The position numbers and the translations under genes were made by a program. A stretch of 64,000 nt of DNA from NCBI GenBank assembly GCA_033852175.1, contig JAWSUY010000001.1:62001-126000 (forward strand), read 5' to 3'. This document shows positions 9,104-17,449 of the stretch, piece after piece. Every line of letters begins with the position of its first letter. Within the stretch, counting starts at the first letter, position 1. The DNA is from Agarilytica sp033852175 (lineage in GTDB: Bacteria > Pseudomonadota > Gammaproteobacteria > Pseudomonadales > Cellvibrionaceae). The notes under the pieces were generated by a model. It did no database searches. It was not told the DNA's origin and saw nothing but the letters and a program-made list of their open reading frames with translations.

Positions 9104-9655
9104 ATGGAAAGTAATACTACAGTCTACTCAGTGCGACCTACAGCAAAGAAAGAAGTTGTTAGCATAAGCCTCGAAGATAACTCAATCACCCTCCAAAGCG
9201 ACCGAGGGAAATACACCTCAATAAATTACGATCAAATCGCCTCCATCAATGTTTTTCTATTTGATGAGAGCTCCTATAGCTGTACGATCAGCTCAAAGTC
9301 TAAAGCCAAGATCAAGTTCTTGAGCCATACATTTGAAGGATTTGGAAATATCGTAGAAAAAACCAATGAATTCAAAGGGTTCATCATTAAACTACAGGAA
9401 AAGACAAAGCCCTACTTCAGTCAAATTACATTCTCTCAGGGAAGTTCATTACTGTTTTACATTTTCCTAGTGTTATTAATAGTGTTCGTGAGTTTAACGG
9501 GGTTTTTAGCCTTCGCCATAATAAGCGGCCATAGGCACCTTCAATTTTTTGCATACTTTGCAGGCTGCCTCATAGTAACATTAAAAATCATCATGCATTT
9601 GCGAAATGGAAAGTCAAAAACGTACCGACCTGAAAATAATGAACGTCCTTTTTAA
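9104..9655 (+). CDS. Hypothetical membrane protein, about 183 residues
   Basis: I do not recognise this protein. The first 110 residues form a soluble domain with alternating strands (S-I-S-L-E-D-N-S-I-T-L-Q, then K-Y-T-S-I-N-Y-D-Q-I). The layout fits a small PH-like domain. Two adjacent hydrophobic segments follow, roughly residues 120-140 and 147-168, and a short basic tail. The start at 9104 has GGAAG about 8 bases upstream; an ATG five codons earlier (9089) lacks one. It lies 27 bp before the lipoprotein gene on the same strand, so the two are probably cotranscribed. It is AT-rich compared with parE, which may indicate acquisition. Confidence 0.6.
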   Translation: MESNTTVYSVRPTAKKEVVSISLEDNSITLQSDRGKYTSINYDQIASINVFLFDESSYSCTISSKSKAKIKFLSHTFEGFGNIVEKTNEFKGFIIKLQEKTKPYFSQITFSQGSSLLFYIFLVLLIVFVSLTGFLAFAIISGHRHLQFFAYFAGCLIVTLKIIMHLRNGKSKTYRPENNERPF

Positions 9656-9682
9656 CCACCCATTAAATTACCCTCCCCTAAT

Positions 9683-10606
9683 ATGAAACCTAATATATCT
9701 ATTCTTTTAATATTTATCCTCGTTATTTCAGGATGTAATTCCACACTTGAAGCTACGATCCCAATAGAAGAAAAAGTCATATACAAGTCGACGCTATCGA
9801 TCGATATCGACGAATATTTCCGTTTATATGATATGCCCCCAGTTCACTTTATTCGGTTTAGAAACAAAAAAATAACAATAATTGCGTCTAAAGACATTAA
9901 AACATCTGCAGAAAAAGAAAAATTCAAACGGCTTATGACCGCATATGTGAGTCGCCCCAACTCGAATAGAGACCTAAAAATAACATTCACAGGCGACCCT
10001 TCTGAATGGAGTTCAGAATTGACACACGCTCTAAAAAAAGAACGCAGCCTACCTCTTACTCTTACAGGATCCGCAAGTCCCTCATTATACAGAATAGATG
10101 ACGGGGATGACGAATATAACGCCAACTGTGTTATTAAAATACCTCTTCAAGAAGTATTGCCAAGGCAGCACAAGTCCAATGTAGACCAAGCTCGTGTAAT
10201 GTACACACTAATATCAGGATCCAATAACCCCATAGATCTAGTTGAATCCAAAATCACTTACAGGAATGGTAAAGCCCTACCATTTGGCAACAAAAAAATA
10301 TACGTTACAAACCAGTTAGATTTGGACAAACCTGATGGACAAAAAGCCCTATTCAATCAAAGCCCCCAATCTAACACCTCAAGCATATCTATTGAGCTAG
10401 GTATTTTGTCAAACGTAAGACCTGCATCCGCTCGCTTTGATCAATATGGAAAATTTATTAAGGAAGAAAAACACAAAACAGATAAAACTAACTTTTGGCG
10501 ATGCGAGGATATGATCTCAACACTCTCGCTAGAAGAAAGGACTTTATTGATGATGACAAGAGACAGAACCTTTACGCTAGATGGAGAGATAACATTTAAT
10601 GACTAA
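9683..10606 (+). CDS. Hypothetical lipoprotein, 307 residues
   Basis: The N-terminus is a lipoprotein signal: a hydrophobic stretch I-S-I-L-L-I-F-I-L-V ending in the lipobox I-S-G-C-N with the cysteine at residue 18. The mature part is hydrophilic and has no domain I can name. It probably sits on the periplasmic face of one of the membranes. It follows the membrane protein closely on the same strand. Lgt, which would lipidate it, is encoded later in this window. The sequence is AT-rich with many lysines. No close relative can be suggested from sequence alone. Confidence 0.65.
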   Translation: MKPNISILLIFILVISGCNSTLEATIPIEEKVIYKSTLSIDIDEYFRLYDMPPVHFIRFRNKKITIIASKDIKTSAEKEKFKRLMTAYVSRPNSNRDLKITFTGDPSEWSSELTHALKKERSLPLTLTGSASPSLYRIDDGDDEYNANCVIKIPLQEVLPRQHKSNVDQARVMYTLISGSNNPIDLVESKITYRNGKALPFGNKKIYVTNQLDLDKPDGQKALFNQSPQSNTSSISIELGILSNVRPASARFDQYGKFIKEEKHKTDKTNFWRCEDMISTLSLEERTLLMMTRDRTFTLDGEITFND

Positions 10607-10736
10607 CCTCACACCTTGGAAATAATAACTCTATGAGTCGCAACGAACAATCAACATACAGCACCAGCGTTAATCAATGCATTTACACTAAAGCGGGTTA
10701 ATATTTTACAGTTAAAATTTCTAGATTCGCCATTAC

Positions 10737-11441
10737 CTACCTTGGCATTTTCTTTTTCACGGCACGCATGCCCTTCATTTTATTTTCCCTCCGAATACGC
10801 TCTCGTTCTTCCATTTGAACAAAAGACCGATATGACTCCACATCAGGAAACTCATCCCCTTGGCAAGCGCCAGTATTAGGCGTCCCCGCTATTGATTGGT
10901 AATACCCCCAACGATACGCCATTTCTGAAAAATCCCTGCATTCCACATATTCGTACAACTTCCCATAGAAAACCCTGGAGCCAGAGCTTGAACGAAATTT
11001 ATGATTTCCCGTTATCACCCAATCAGAACCTTGTCGCTTAAATTTCATAAAGCCAAAACGCGCCCCCGCGGGAATTTCGTAACGCATTTTCGCGTTATTT
11101 CCATGAATCACCAATTCGGACAAGTGTGCAAAGGTCGCGATTTGTTGATCAATCAAATCGAATTCATGCATAACGATTACGGAACGCCCTGAAAAGGTTA
11201 AACCATTCAAAAAATATGATTCTTCATTTAAAAGCAATATGACAGGATGGTTCGATCCAGGATCATTGAATCGCTTTTTTAAAGACTTATAATAGTTCAA
11301 AAATGCTAGAACGATTTGTTTGCTATCACTATTTTGGGCCTCTCCAGCAACAACGTAACCGGGCGAACAGGGCATAAATAACGAGATAATGAGTAAAGTA
11401 TGCGACACCACATATTTAGCTTTTAATAAGAGTGAACTCAT
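10737..11441 (-). CDS. Hypothetical secreted protein, 234 residues
   Basis: A signal peptide is visible (hydrophobic T-L-L-I-I-S-L-F-M-P, probable cleavage near V-V-A-G-E at residue 33). AGG stands about 10 bases before the ATG at 11441. The mature protein has mixed strands and an aromatic-rich middle (Y-R-W-G-Y-Y-Q-S). It ends in a strongly basic tail (R-E-N-K-M-K, then K-K-K). Two cysteines near residues 168 and 193 could form a disulfide. I recognise no family. It is convergent with the lipoprotein gene before it. Confidence 0.55.
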   Translation of the reverse strand: MSSLLLKAKYVVSHTLLIISLFMPCSPGYVVAGEAQNSDSKQIVLAFLNYYKSLKKRFNDPGSNHPVILLLNEESYFLNGLTFSGRSVIVMHEFDLIDQQIATFAHLSELVIHGNNAKMRYEIPAGARFGFMKFKRQGSDWVITGNHKFRSSSGSRVFYGKLYEYVECRDFSEMAYRWGYYQSIAGTPNTGACQGDEFPDVESYRSFVQMEERERIRRENKMKGMRAVKKKMPR

Positions 11442-11788
11442 TATTTCAACACCTTTTTCCGGACTTCGTGAAATATTTTTTAGCTCAGGACGCTAACAGC
11501 AGACATGTCCATTGACCGCAGACTCCCGCAATCGAAGTGCAGCGCTATAGCACCATGCTCCCGCCACCAAGTTTAATTATACCTATTAACGTTACGTAGT
11601 GCATACAAAGCAAAACCCCCGGGAATAAAACCCACCAACATAACGCAAAAATGAGTGTAGGGGCATCACTAATAAGGGGGGGGGAACATAGATATAAATT
11701 GATATGTATTATCAGACTCAGAACCATAAATTTATGGACGTTTCAGCTTAATGTAACCCCCGACACCTCAATCACCGACCCCGCCCAC
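11442..11788. other. Intergenic region with a 9-base G run
   Basis: This 347-bp gap lies between two minus-strand genes. It contains a run of nine G at 11676-11684. On the minus strand it has a short open frame (11545-11727) that would encode a 60-residue hydrophobic peptide. That frame has no convincing ribosome site and I do not call it a gene. No terminator or RNA gene is apparent. Confidence 0.4.
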
Positions 11789-12367
11789 TTAATCAAAAAG
11801 AAAAGCGGCTATTTTAGGAACCCAGCGATCATACCCTTCAAAACTGTGATTACCTCCATCTTCAACTAGCTGACGACACCCCGCATACTTTCCCACGGCT
11901 TGTCGGTAGTCGAGAGTTTCGTCCCCGGTTTGCAACATGACCCAGTATTTATCTTTTCCCTGAATACTTTCGGTATCCAACGCCGTTAGATCGTCCATGT
12001 CTTTTTGGCTAAGGGTATATATGTCTTCACTGTAGTAGCTCTGTACAGGCCGGCCGATATATTCTGGCAAACGGGTTTGAGGTGATACCGCAGGGTTTAT
12101 CAATACAGCTTTTTTAATAAGCTGCGCTTCGCACAAATGAGTCGCCCAAAAACCACCAAGAGAGCTGCCGATTGCGTATATGTCTTGCTCTGAGTATTCT
12201 GTGAGAATTTCTTGTAATTGTTTTTTCGCTTCCCAGGGATAGGAAGACAACTGCGGGCAAATATAAGCCACATCAGGATAATGTTCAGCAAGCCACTTTT
12301 GTGTTACTTGAGCTTTTATTGATAATGGTGAACTTAAAAAACCATGAATATAGATAATGGCGGGCAT
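11789..12367 (-). CDS. yqiA: YqiA family esterase
   Basis: This is a small alpha/beta-hydrolase esterase of 192 residues, matching E. coli YqiA (193). It shows I-Y-I-H-G-F-L-S-S-P at the N-terminus, the nucleophile elbow G-S-S-L-G-G-F near residue 68, and a C-terminal histidine in G-G-N-H-S-F. YqiA acts on short acyl esters in vitro; its cellular role is unclear. It lies downstream of cpdA on the same strand, as in enterobacteria. The start has no Shine-Dalgarno motif. The bases where one would lie are next to a perfect heptamer array (12380-12449), which may affect expression. Confidence 0.93.
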   Translation of the reverse strand: MPAIIYIHGFLSSPLSIKAQVTQKWLAEHYPDVAYICPQLSSYPWEAKKQLQEILTEYSEQDIYAIGSSLGGFWATHLCEAQLIKKAVLINPAVSPQTRLPEYIGRPVQSYYSEDIYTLSQKDMDDLTALDTESIQGKDKYWVMLQTGDETLDYRQAVGKYAGCRQLVEDGGNHSFEGYDRWVPKIAAFLFD

Positions 12368-12379
12368 TGGGCAAAAACC

Positions 12380-12449
12380 GGGTTACGGGTTACGGGTTAC
12401 GGGTTACGGGTTACGGGTTACGGGTTACGGGTTACGGGTTACGGGTTAC
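12380..12449. repeat. Ten perfect tandem copies of GGGTTAC
   Basis: Exactly ten uninterrupted 7-base units fill the gap between the cpdA stop and the yqiA start. On the transcribed (minus) strand the unit is GTAACCC, and the array ends 12 bases before the yqiA ATG. Perfect short tandem repeats tend to change copy number by slippage. A change here would alter spacing and leader structure rather than a reading frame. Confidence 0.97.
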
Positions 12450-12494
12450 GCAAAATACTAGGCTATATCCTTTAGAAAAGGTTTTAATTTTTCA

Positions 12495-13280
12495 CTAGTA
12501 ACCTGTGGCTTCGAAATTTATACGATATTTTTTGTCGGCAACACGACGAACGTCGGTCGTAAAGTTTCCGTCTGGGAACAATTTGTAGTGGCGGTAACCG
12601 GGCATAATTCGATCGACTTGGAAGTCATCGCAGCTGGGAACAAACTGCACGCAGGTCGATGGTGTGGCAAGCAATGCAACACCATCACGGTTAGCTGTAA
12701 ATTCTTGGTGTACGTGGCCCCACGAAATGGCTTTCACGTTATTGTAACGGTCAACAACCTCAAAAAATTGGTCGCTATTTTTAACGATATATTGATCAAC
12801 CCATTCACTACCAACAGCCACGGGCTGGTGGTGTAAAAAAATTATCGTGGGTTTATCGGGGTATTTTTGCAACTCTGTTTCCATTCGCTGCAGTTCATTT
12901 AATTTAATCTCACCACCTTCTTCCATAGGAATGGTGGAATCGAGAAAAATAAAATTCCAATCCGCTACCGAATGATGAGCCTCTATCGGCAAGTCTTTTA
13001 CCTGATCCATATTGATTGGATCATCGTGATTACCGGGCAACCAAGCAAGGGGAGTTTCGGGAAAGGCCTCACGTACAAATGACACAAAGCGCTCATAAGA
13101 AGCCACGCCGCCGTCATTAGATATATCACCTGAGCAAAGAATCAAGTCTGGCCGTTCTTGCGTCTGCATTAAATGCAAAACGTCACGAAGACTCTCGTCT
13201 GTATTTAAGCCGAGAAACTCATGATCAGGCTGACTGCTAAGATGGCAGTCTGTAATGTGTAATAAGTGAAATGGGCGCAT
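12495..13280 (-). CDS. cpdA: 3',5'-cyclic-AMP phosphodiesterase (class III)
   Basis: CpdA hydrolyses cAMP to AMP and tunes catabolite control through CRP. The calcineurin-like metal-binding motifs occur in order: D-C-H-L-S near residue 11, G-D-I-S-N-D near 51, G-N-H-D-D near 81, H-H-Q-P in the middle, and G-H-V-H-Q near 195. The length of 261 residues is close to the E. coli enzyme (275). It lies in the conserved nudF-DUF1249-cpdA-yqiA order. The gap to DUF1249 is 100 bp, so it may have its own promoter or be part of one long transcript. Confidence 0.95.
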   Translation of the reverse strand: MRPFHLLHITDCHLSSQPDHEFLGLNTDESLRDVLHLMQTQERPDLILCSGDISNDGGVASYERFVSFVREAFPETPLAWLPGNHDDPINMDQVKDLPIEAHHSVADWNFIFLDSTIPMEEGGEIKLNELQRMETELQKYPDKPTIIFLHHQPVAVGSEWVDQYIVKNSDQFFEVVDRYNNVKAISWGHVHQEFTANRDGVALLATPSTCVQFVPSCDDFQVDRIMPGYRHYKLFPDGNFTTDVRRVADKKYRINFEATGY

Positions 13281-13380
13281 GCTTCCCTACTTCGATACCT
13301 CTGTCTGACAGCAAATTGCTAACGCATTATCATTATAGTTTGGTTGCTTATGGGGCATAAAGTGCTCATTCATTTTTATT

Positions 13381-13839
13381 TTACGTGAATTGAATCACAT
13401 TTTTCGACTCTTTTAACCCATTTCGCTTACAGAAGTTTAACCAGTCTCCCAAAAATTGGTTGAGCGCGAACTTTTCATCGCGATGATACATTTGTGGATT
13501 AGGGTAGGAATATTCGGCTAACCAGCGATGATGCTGGTTCCAAGATACGATTTCGGCCATACCCACATCGTGATAGATACGCACAACGATTCGCGGCGTA
13601 TCGAGATATTTATGCTGTTGCTCAACGGCCAACGTCGTAGTGTAGGGTGCGCTTTCTAGCGTGGTTACGCTGATTTCGAATTCTGAGTCGGGGCTTCCCG
13701 CCGAAAATAACCACAAATCGACACCGTCGCGCATACCCGGCAATAAGCTCACCAATTGATGGTAGTTCATCTCGCACAATGCGTGATGCCCTCGAAGATC
13801 GACGGATGGCTTCTTTTGCAGTGATTTAAGGGCTGTCAC
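13381..13839 (-). CDS. yqiB: DUF1249 family protein (YqiB-like)
   Basis: This 152-residue cytoplasmic protein of unknown function is recognised from its position between nudF and cpdA. The sequence also fits the family: C-E-M-N-Y-H-Q-L-V-S-L-L-P-G near residue 22, a central Y-H-D-V-G-M-A-E, and the C-terminal Q-F-L-G-D-W-L-N-F-C. The family is widespread in gammaproteobacteria and almost always adjacent to nudF and cpdA. It probably shares a transcript with nudF, 85 bp upstream. Confidence 0.9.
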   Translation of the reverse strand: MTALKSLQKKPSVDLRGHHALCEMNYHQLVSLLPGMRDGVDLWLFSAGSPDSEFEISVTTLESAPYTTTLAVEQQHKYLDTPRIVVRIYHDVGMAEIVSWNQHHRWLAEYSYPNPQMYHRDEKFALNQFLGDWLNFCKRNGLKESKNVIQFT

Positions 13840-13924
13840 CAGGCTCGGCCTCTATTTCTCTGGTTAAAACTAAACATATTAGGACAGAAGTTTAGCTACA
13901 GCTAACGCTTGCTTATAAGGAACG

Positions 13925-14557
13925 TTAGTTTTGCTCAACTTTTCTACTTTCAGCTAATGATTTTCGATTAATTTGCAACCATTGTAAACCCAATAATGTT
14001 GCTGAATTATTCATCCTACTATCAAGCATAACAGCAAATACTTCTTCCGCTGGAAAAAGATGCAATAAGATATCCTCGTTTTCATGCTCTAATCCGTGCA
14101 CGCCTCCGGCGTTTTCAAGGTCGCATATTGCGCAGTACAAGTGGATTTTTTCAGTGCAACCGCCCGGCGATACGTAGTAACTGGTAATGTGTATTAGCTC
14201 TGCCTGGCCTATTCCGGCTTCCTCTTGCAACTCACGCGTTATAAGGGCTTCAGGTGATTCCTCTGTATCCATCATCCCTGCAACAACCTCTAAGCACCAG
14301 GGGGAGTGTTCAGAGCCTAAAGCTCCAATTCGGAATTGTTCGACCAGGCCAATCAGATCTCGTCTGGGGTCATACAGTACGGCGGCACTGGCGTCTCCAC
14401 GATGGAAGATTTCACGTGTAATCTCCTGACTCCAGCCCCCACCAAACAGCCTGTGCTTGAGGCTAACGGAGAGCATTCTAAAAAAACCATCAAATATAAC
14501 TTTTTTACTGCCGACAACGACATCTTGAATGGAAAACGTAGCTTTACGCGCGGGCAT
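13925..14557 (-). CDS. nudF: ADP-ribose pyrophosphatase
   Basis: NudF cleaves ADP-ribose to AMP and ribose 5-phosphate. The 210 residues match E. coli NudF (209). The Nudix box is complete: G-M-M-D-T-E-E-S-P-E-A then R-E-L-Q-E-E-A-G near residues 92-114. The later Y-Y-V-S-P-G-G-C-T-E segment is typical of this subfamily. It is the first gene of the minus-strand nudF-DUF1249-cpdA-yqiA series. A short inverted repeat (CTAACG/CGTTAG, about 13905-13930) overlaps its 3' end. In enterobacteria tolC lies divergently beside it; here five genes intervene. Confidence 0.95.
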   Translation of the reverse strand: MPARKATFSIQDVVVGSKKVIFDGFFRMLSVSLKHRLFGGGWSQEITREIFHRGDASAAVLYDPRRDLIGLVEQFRIGALGSEHSPWCLEVVAGMMDTEESPEALITRELQEEAGIGQAELIHITSYYVSPGGCTEKIHLYCAICDLENAGGVHGLEHENEDILLHLFPAEEVFAVMLDSRMNNSATLLGLQWLQINRKSLAESRKVEQN

Positions 14558-14611
14558 TTGTTGAGACCTTATCTGTTTTGAGAGGAGGGAGAGACTTGAT
14601 ATCAGTGAGTA

Positions 14612-15529
14612 TCAGCGACTTTCCACGCCGACGACCCCGCACAGGTGACTGAGCACGGGTTCAATTAAGCGGGCTTTTTCTTTATCAGGGCCAAATAAAC
14701 AGAGGCTGATATTGGATAACGGCGGCATTCCGTCTTTTTCATTTAGAATGATCATTTCCGGTAATAGGCAACTTGCCCCTAAAACACCCAAACCCAAGCC
14801 CGCCTTAATGACCGATTGTAAGCCCAAAACACTATTAGAAGAGACCACCTCTCTCCACCCTAAATTTGCATCCTTCAGAGCCTTCAGCGCACGGTGGCGA
14901 TATATACAAGGGGCAGGCATAAGACATAGGGGAAGTATGGCTGAGAGAGGGGGAACTCCAGAATCACCTTGCTTGGCCTCAAGCTCAGCCTGAGGTGTTA
15001 ATGGAGGCTTCTCCATGCAATGTACCCAATGCAGAGTCTCGTCTAATACAGGGATTCCTCCCGACCGGGAGTCATCTTCTTTAGCGATAATCACATCGAC
15101 TTCATTTGCGTCTAACGCACGAAATAACTCAGAACTCAGACCTAGGCTGATTTGCATTTCCACTGCTGGGAACTTTCGTTGTATATCAACCAGTAAACCC
15201 GGTAAACGATGCGCAGCGAAGTATTCCACAAGACCAATACGCAATTTCCCAGCGACTTCTGGAGCCTGTAGAGCGCCTATCGCCTCTTCATTTAAGTGCA
15301 GTAATCGCATAGCGTAGGGAAAGAACAGCTCGCCAGCACTTGATAGCTCGACGGACCGACTGCTTCTATCCAGCAGTTGTCGCCCTAAGAGGGCTTCGAG
15401 CTTTTTCATGCGCACACTAATGGCCGACTGACTCTTGTGTAAACGCTGACCGGCTTCGGTGAAACTTTTACACTCTGCCACGACGACAAAGCAACGTATG
15501 AGCTCTAGATTGATATCATCAAATCGCAT
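14612..15529 (-). CDS. LysR family transcriptional regulator
   Basis: This regulator has 305 residues. Its N-terminal winged helix is L-E-L-I-R-C-F-V-V-V-A-E then S-F-T-E-A-G-Q-R-L-H-K-S-Q-S-A-I-S near residues 6-35. A substrate-binding-type effector domain follows. The start at 15529 (M-R-F-D-D-I) is preferred over one 18 codons upstream because LysR proteins usually begin a few residues before the helix-turn-helix. It is divergent from a quinone oxidoreductase gene 223 bp away, the normal arrangement for a LysR regulator and its target. The effector is unknown. Confidence 0.88.
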   Translation of the reverse strand: MRFDDINLELIRCFVVVAECKSFTEAGQRLHKSQSAISVRMKKLEALLGRQLLDRSSRSVELSSAGELFFPYAMRLLHLNEEAIGALQAPEVAGKLRIGLVEYFAAHRLPGLLVDIQRKFPAVEMQISLGLSSELFRALDANEVDVIIAKEDDSRSGGIPVLDETLHWVHCMEKPPLTPQAELEAKQGDSGVPPLSAILPLCLMPAPCIYRHRALKALKDANLGWREVVSSNSVLGLQSVIKAGLGLGVLGASCLLPEMIILNEKDGMPPLSNISLCLFGPDKEKARLIEPVLSHLCGVVGVESR

Positions 15530-15752
15530 ATTAAGATTAAAGCGTGAATAGATTTGAATTTCAAATAGATACAATAAAAACAATTCATTTCTATTATTCT
15601 AATCTTTCTCATATTATTCGCTTATGAAAGCTTTCGGCAACGAAGTGCCAACTGATGATTGCCCGAATATGGACTGAATAAACGTTCACTCTCGGCAAAG
15701 ACAAACATAAATTGGCAAACAGCCATACACCGCTAATTAAAGGTATCGATCA

Positions 15753-16742
15753 ATGAAAGCTGCATGGTATGAAACGTTAGGTTCCGCAGAATCGGTTTTA
15801 CAAATAGGTGAGCTTCCAACACCAACCCCATTGGCTGGCGAAGTACTGGTTCACCTCTATTCTTCAGGCGTAAACCCTTCTGACGTAAAAATGCGTGCGG
15901 GTACTCGGGCGGGAGGAACGAAAATGCCTTACCCCAAAATCATTCCCCACAGTGACGGTGCTGGCATTATTGAAGCCGTCGGGCCGGGCGTGGACAAGAA
16001 CCGCATTGGCGAGCGTGTTTGGATTTCTAACGCTCAGTGGCAACGAGCTTCGGGATCTGCCGCCGAATATATTGCGATCGATACTGACTTGGCCGCACAC
16101 CTACCCGATAACACATCCTTTGAAATTGGCGCGTCCTTGGGGATACCTGCAATTACGGCATGCCACAGCGTGTTCAGTCACGGATCTGTCGAAGGGAAAT
16201 CTATTCTCATTAGCGGCGCAGCTGGAACAGTGGGACACCTCGCGATTCAATTAGCTCGCATGGGCGGCGCACGTGTTATCGCAACGGTACGCGGCGAAGA
16301 AAATAAAGCGCGAGCCATAAAAGCGGGGGCTCATAAAGCTCTAGATTTTACAGATGGCAATTTGGCTGAGCAAATCATTGCCGCCAATGAGAATAGTGAG
16401 ATTGACCGAATTATTGAAGTTGAGTTTGGTAGCAACGTGGATACCAATGCAAAAATCATTAAGGCCCGAGGTAAAATAGTAACCTTCGGTTCTGCTCGCC
16501 ATATGCGGCCAGAACTGCCATTTTATCCTCTGATGTTTAAAGGCGTAACAATTGAGTTTGTTTTGGTTTATTTATTAGAAAAAGAGGAACGCAAAGCGCT
16601 AACCCAACTCATTAACCATGCACTTACAGACGGTAAACTATCGGTACCCATTCATTCTCACTTTGAATTGAATGAGATAGTCAAAGCCCACGAGCAAGTC
16701 GAAAATGGGAAGAACGGTTCGGTTATCGTCAATATGAGTTGA
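15753..16742 (+). CDS. Zinc-free NADPH:quinone oxidoreductase (MDR family)
   Basis: This 329-residue medium-chain reductase has an N-terminal GroES-like domain (S-S-G-V-N-P-S-D-V-K, then H-S-D-G-A-G-I-I). Its Rossmann domain carries I-S-G-A-A-G-T-V-G-H-L-A near residue 152, close to the A-x-x-G-x-x-G motif of quinone reductases. The catalytic-zinc cysteines of alcohol dehydrogenases are absent. It probably reduces quinones or activated alkenes using NADPH, in the cytoplasm. The divergent LysR gene is its likely regulator. Confidence 0.9.
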   Translation: MKAAWYETLGSAESVLQIGELPTPTPLAGEVLVHLYSSGVNPSDVKMRAGTRAGGTKMPYPKIIPHSDGAGIIEAVGPGVDKNRIGERVWISNAQWQRASGSAAEYIAIDTDLAAHLPDNTSFEIGASLGIPAITACHSVFSHGSVEGKSILISGAAGTVGHLAIQLARMGGARVIATVRGEENKARAIKAGAHKALDFTDGNLAEQIIAANENSEIDRIIEVEFGSNVDTNAKIIKARGKIVTFGSARHMRPELPFYPLMFKGVTIEFVLVYLLEKEERKALTQLINHALTDGKLSVPIHSHFELNEIVKAHEQVENGKNGSVIVNMS

Positions 16743-16895
16743 TAACGTTAAACAACAACCTCCCACTCAAGTTGCTACTAACGCGCCATCTTTTTTGCTG
16801 GCGCGCCAATTTAATAAAATTGAAACATTTTGATTAAAATAATTCTTTAGAGTCAATACCCTCTCTCATTATTCAACATATCAAAGCTCTCGTTA

Positions 16896-16920
16896 TAAGC
16901 CTTCTACCTAAGAAGGCTTA
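16896..16920. promoter_or_regulatory. Perfect 10-bp inverted repeat
   Basis: TAAGCCTTCT and AGAAGGCTTA are separated by five bases. No T-run follows on either strand, so a classic terminator is unlikely. It lies 67 bp before the small gene at 16988 and may be an operator or a leader hairpin. Confidence 0.45.
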
Positions 16921-16987
16921 ACGGTGATAATAGTCTCACTTATTTTGCACTAAGCTTTTGAAACAATATTGATCATTTAGCCTATAA

Positions 16988-17347
16988 ATGAATATAAACG
17001 CGGCGCCAAATTCTCTTCTTTACAGTACTCAATCGCCTTTACGTCCGATTGGAGTGAATTCGCTCACCCAAACTAAAACTTCAGACAATACTTCTCGGCA
17101 AACCCTAGCGTCTGAAATTTCGTCGTCTCAAAGTACTTTTTCTCAACAAAATGGCGAGCACCGCCGTCCGGTCGAAAAGCTCAACAACACCGAAAAACAG
17201 AACCTAAATGATCAGAAAAAAGAAGCGCTTGAAGCCATAGAGTTACGACACTTAATAGTCGAACAAAATACCAACCCAGCAATTAAGGCTTTTCAATCAG
17301 TGGCAGGCCAGGAAGACAATTTTTACATTATTGATGTGTATGCCTAG
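16988..17347 (+). CDS. Hypothetical protein, 119 residues
   Basis: I do not recognise this protein. The first 60 residues are low-complexity (Ser, Thr, Gln, Asn) and probably disordered. A charged helical stretch follows (K-L-N-N-T-E-K-Q-N-L then A-L-E-A-I-E-L-R-H-L-I-V-E-Q). The C-terminus A-I-K-A-F-Q-S-V-A ends in I-I-D-V-Y-A, an ending I associate with small conserved gammaproteobacterial proteins of unknown role. There is no signal peptide. It stands alone between the oxidoreductase and a convergent solute-binding gene. Confidence 0.55.
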   Translation: MNINAAPNSLLYSTQSPLRPIGVNSLTQTKTSDNTSRQTLASEISSSQSTFSQQNGEHRRPVEKLNNTEKQNLNDQKKEALEAIELRHLIVEQNTNPAIKAFQSVAGQEDNFYIIDVYA

Positions 17348-17449
17348 GTAAATCAGAATTATTTCATCCCAAATGGTAGCCCTCAACATTTGAGATTCAA
17401 CATCGACGGCATTTTTCCAATTCTTCGAACTCCATTAAAAGAGGGCGGA

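Noticed and set aside
11545..11727. Hydrophobic 60-residue minus-strand frame
   Set aside because: Contains the 9-C run in the middle, with no ribosome site or known family.
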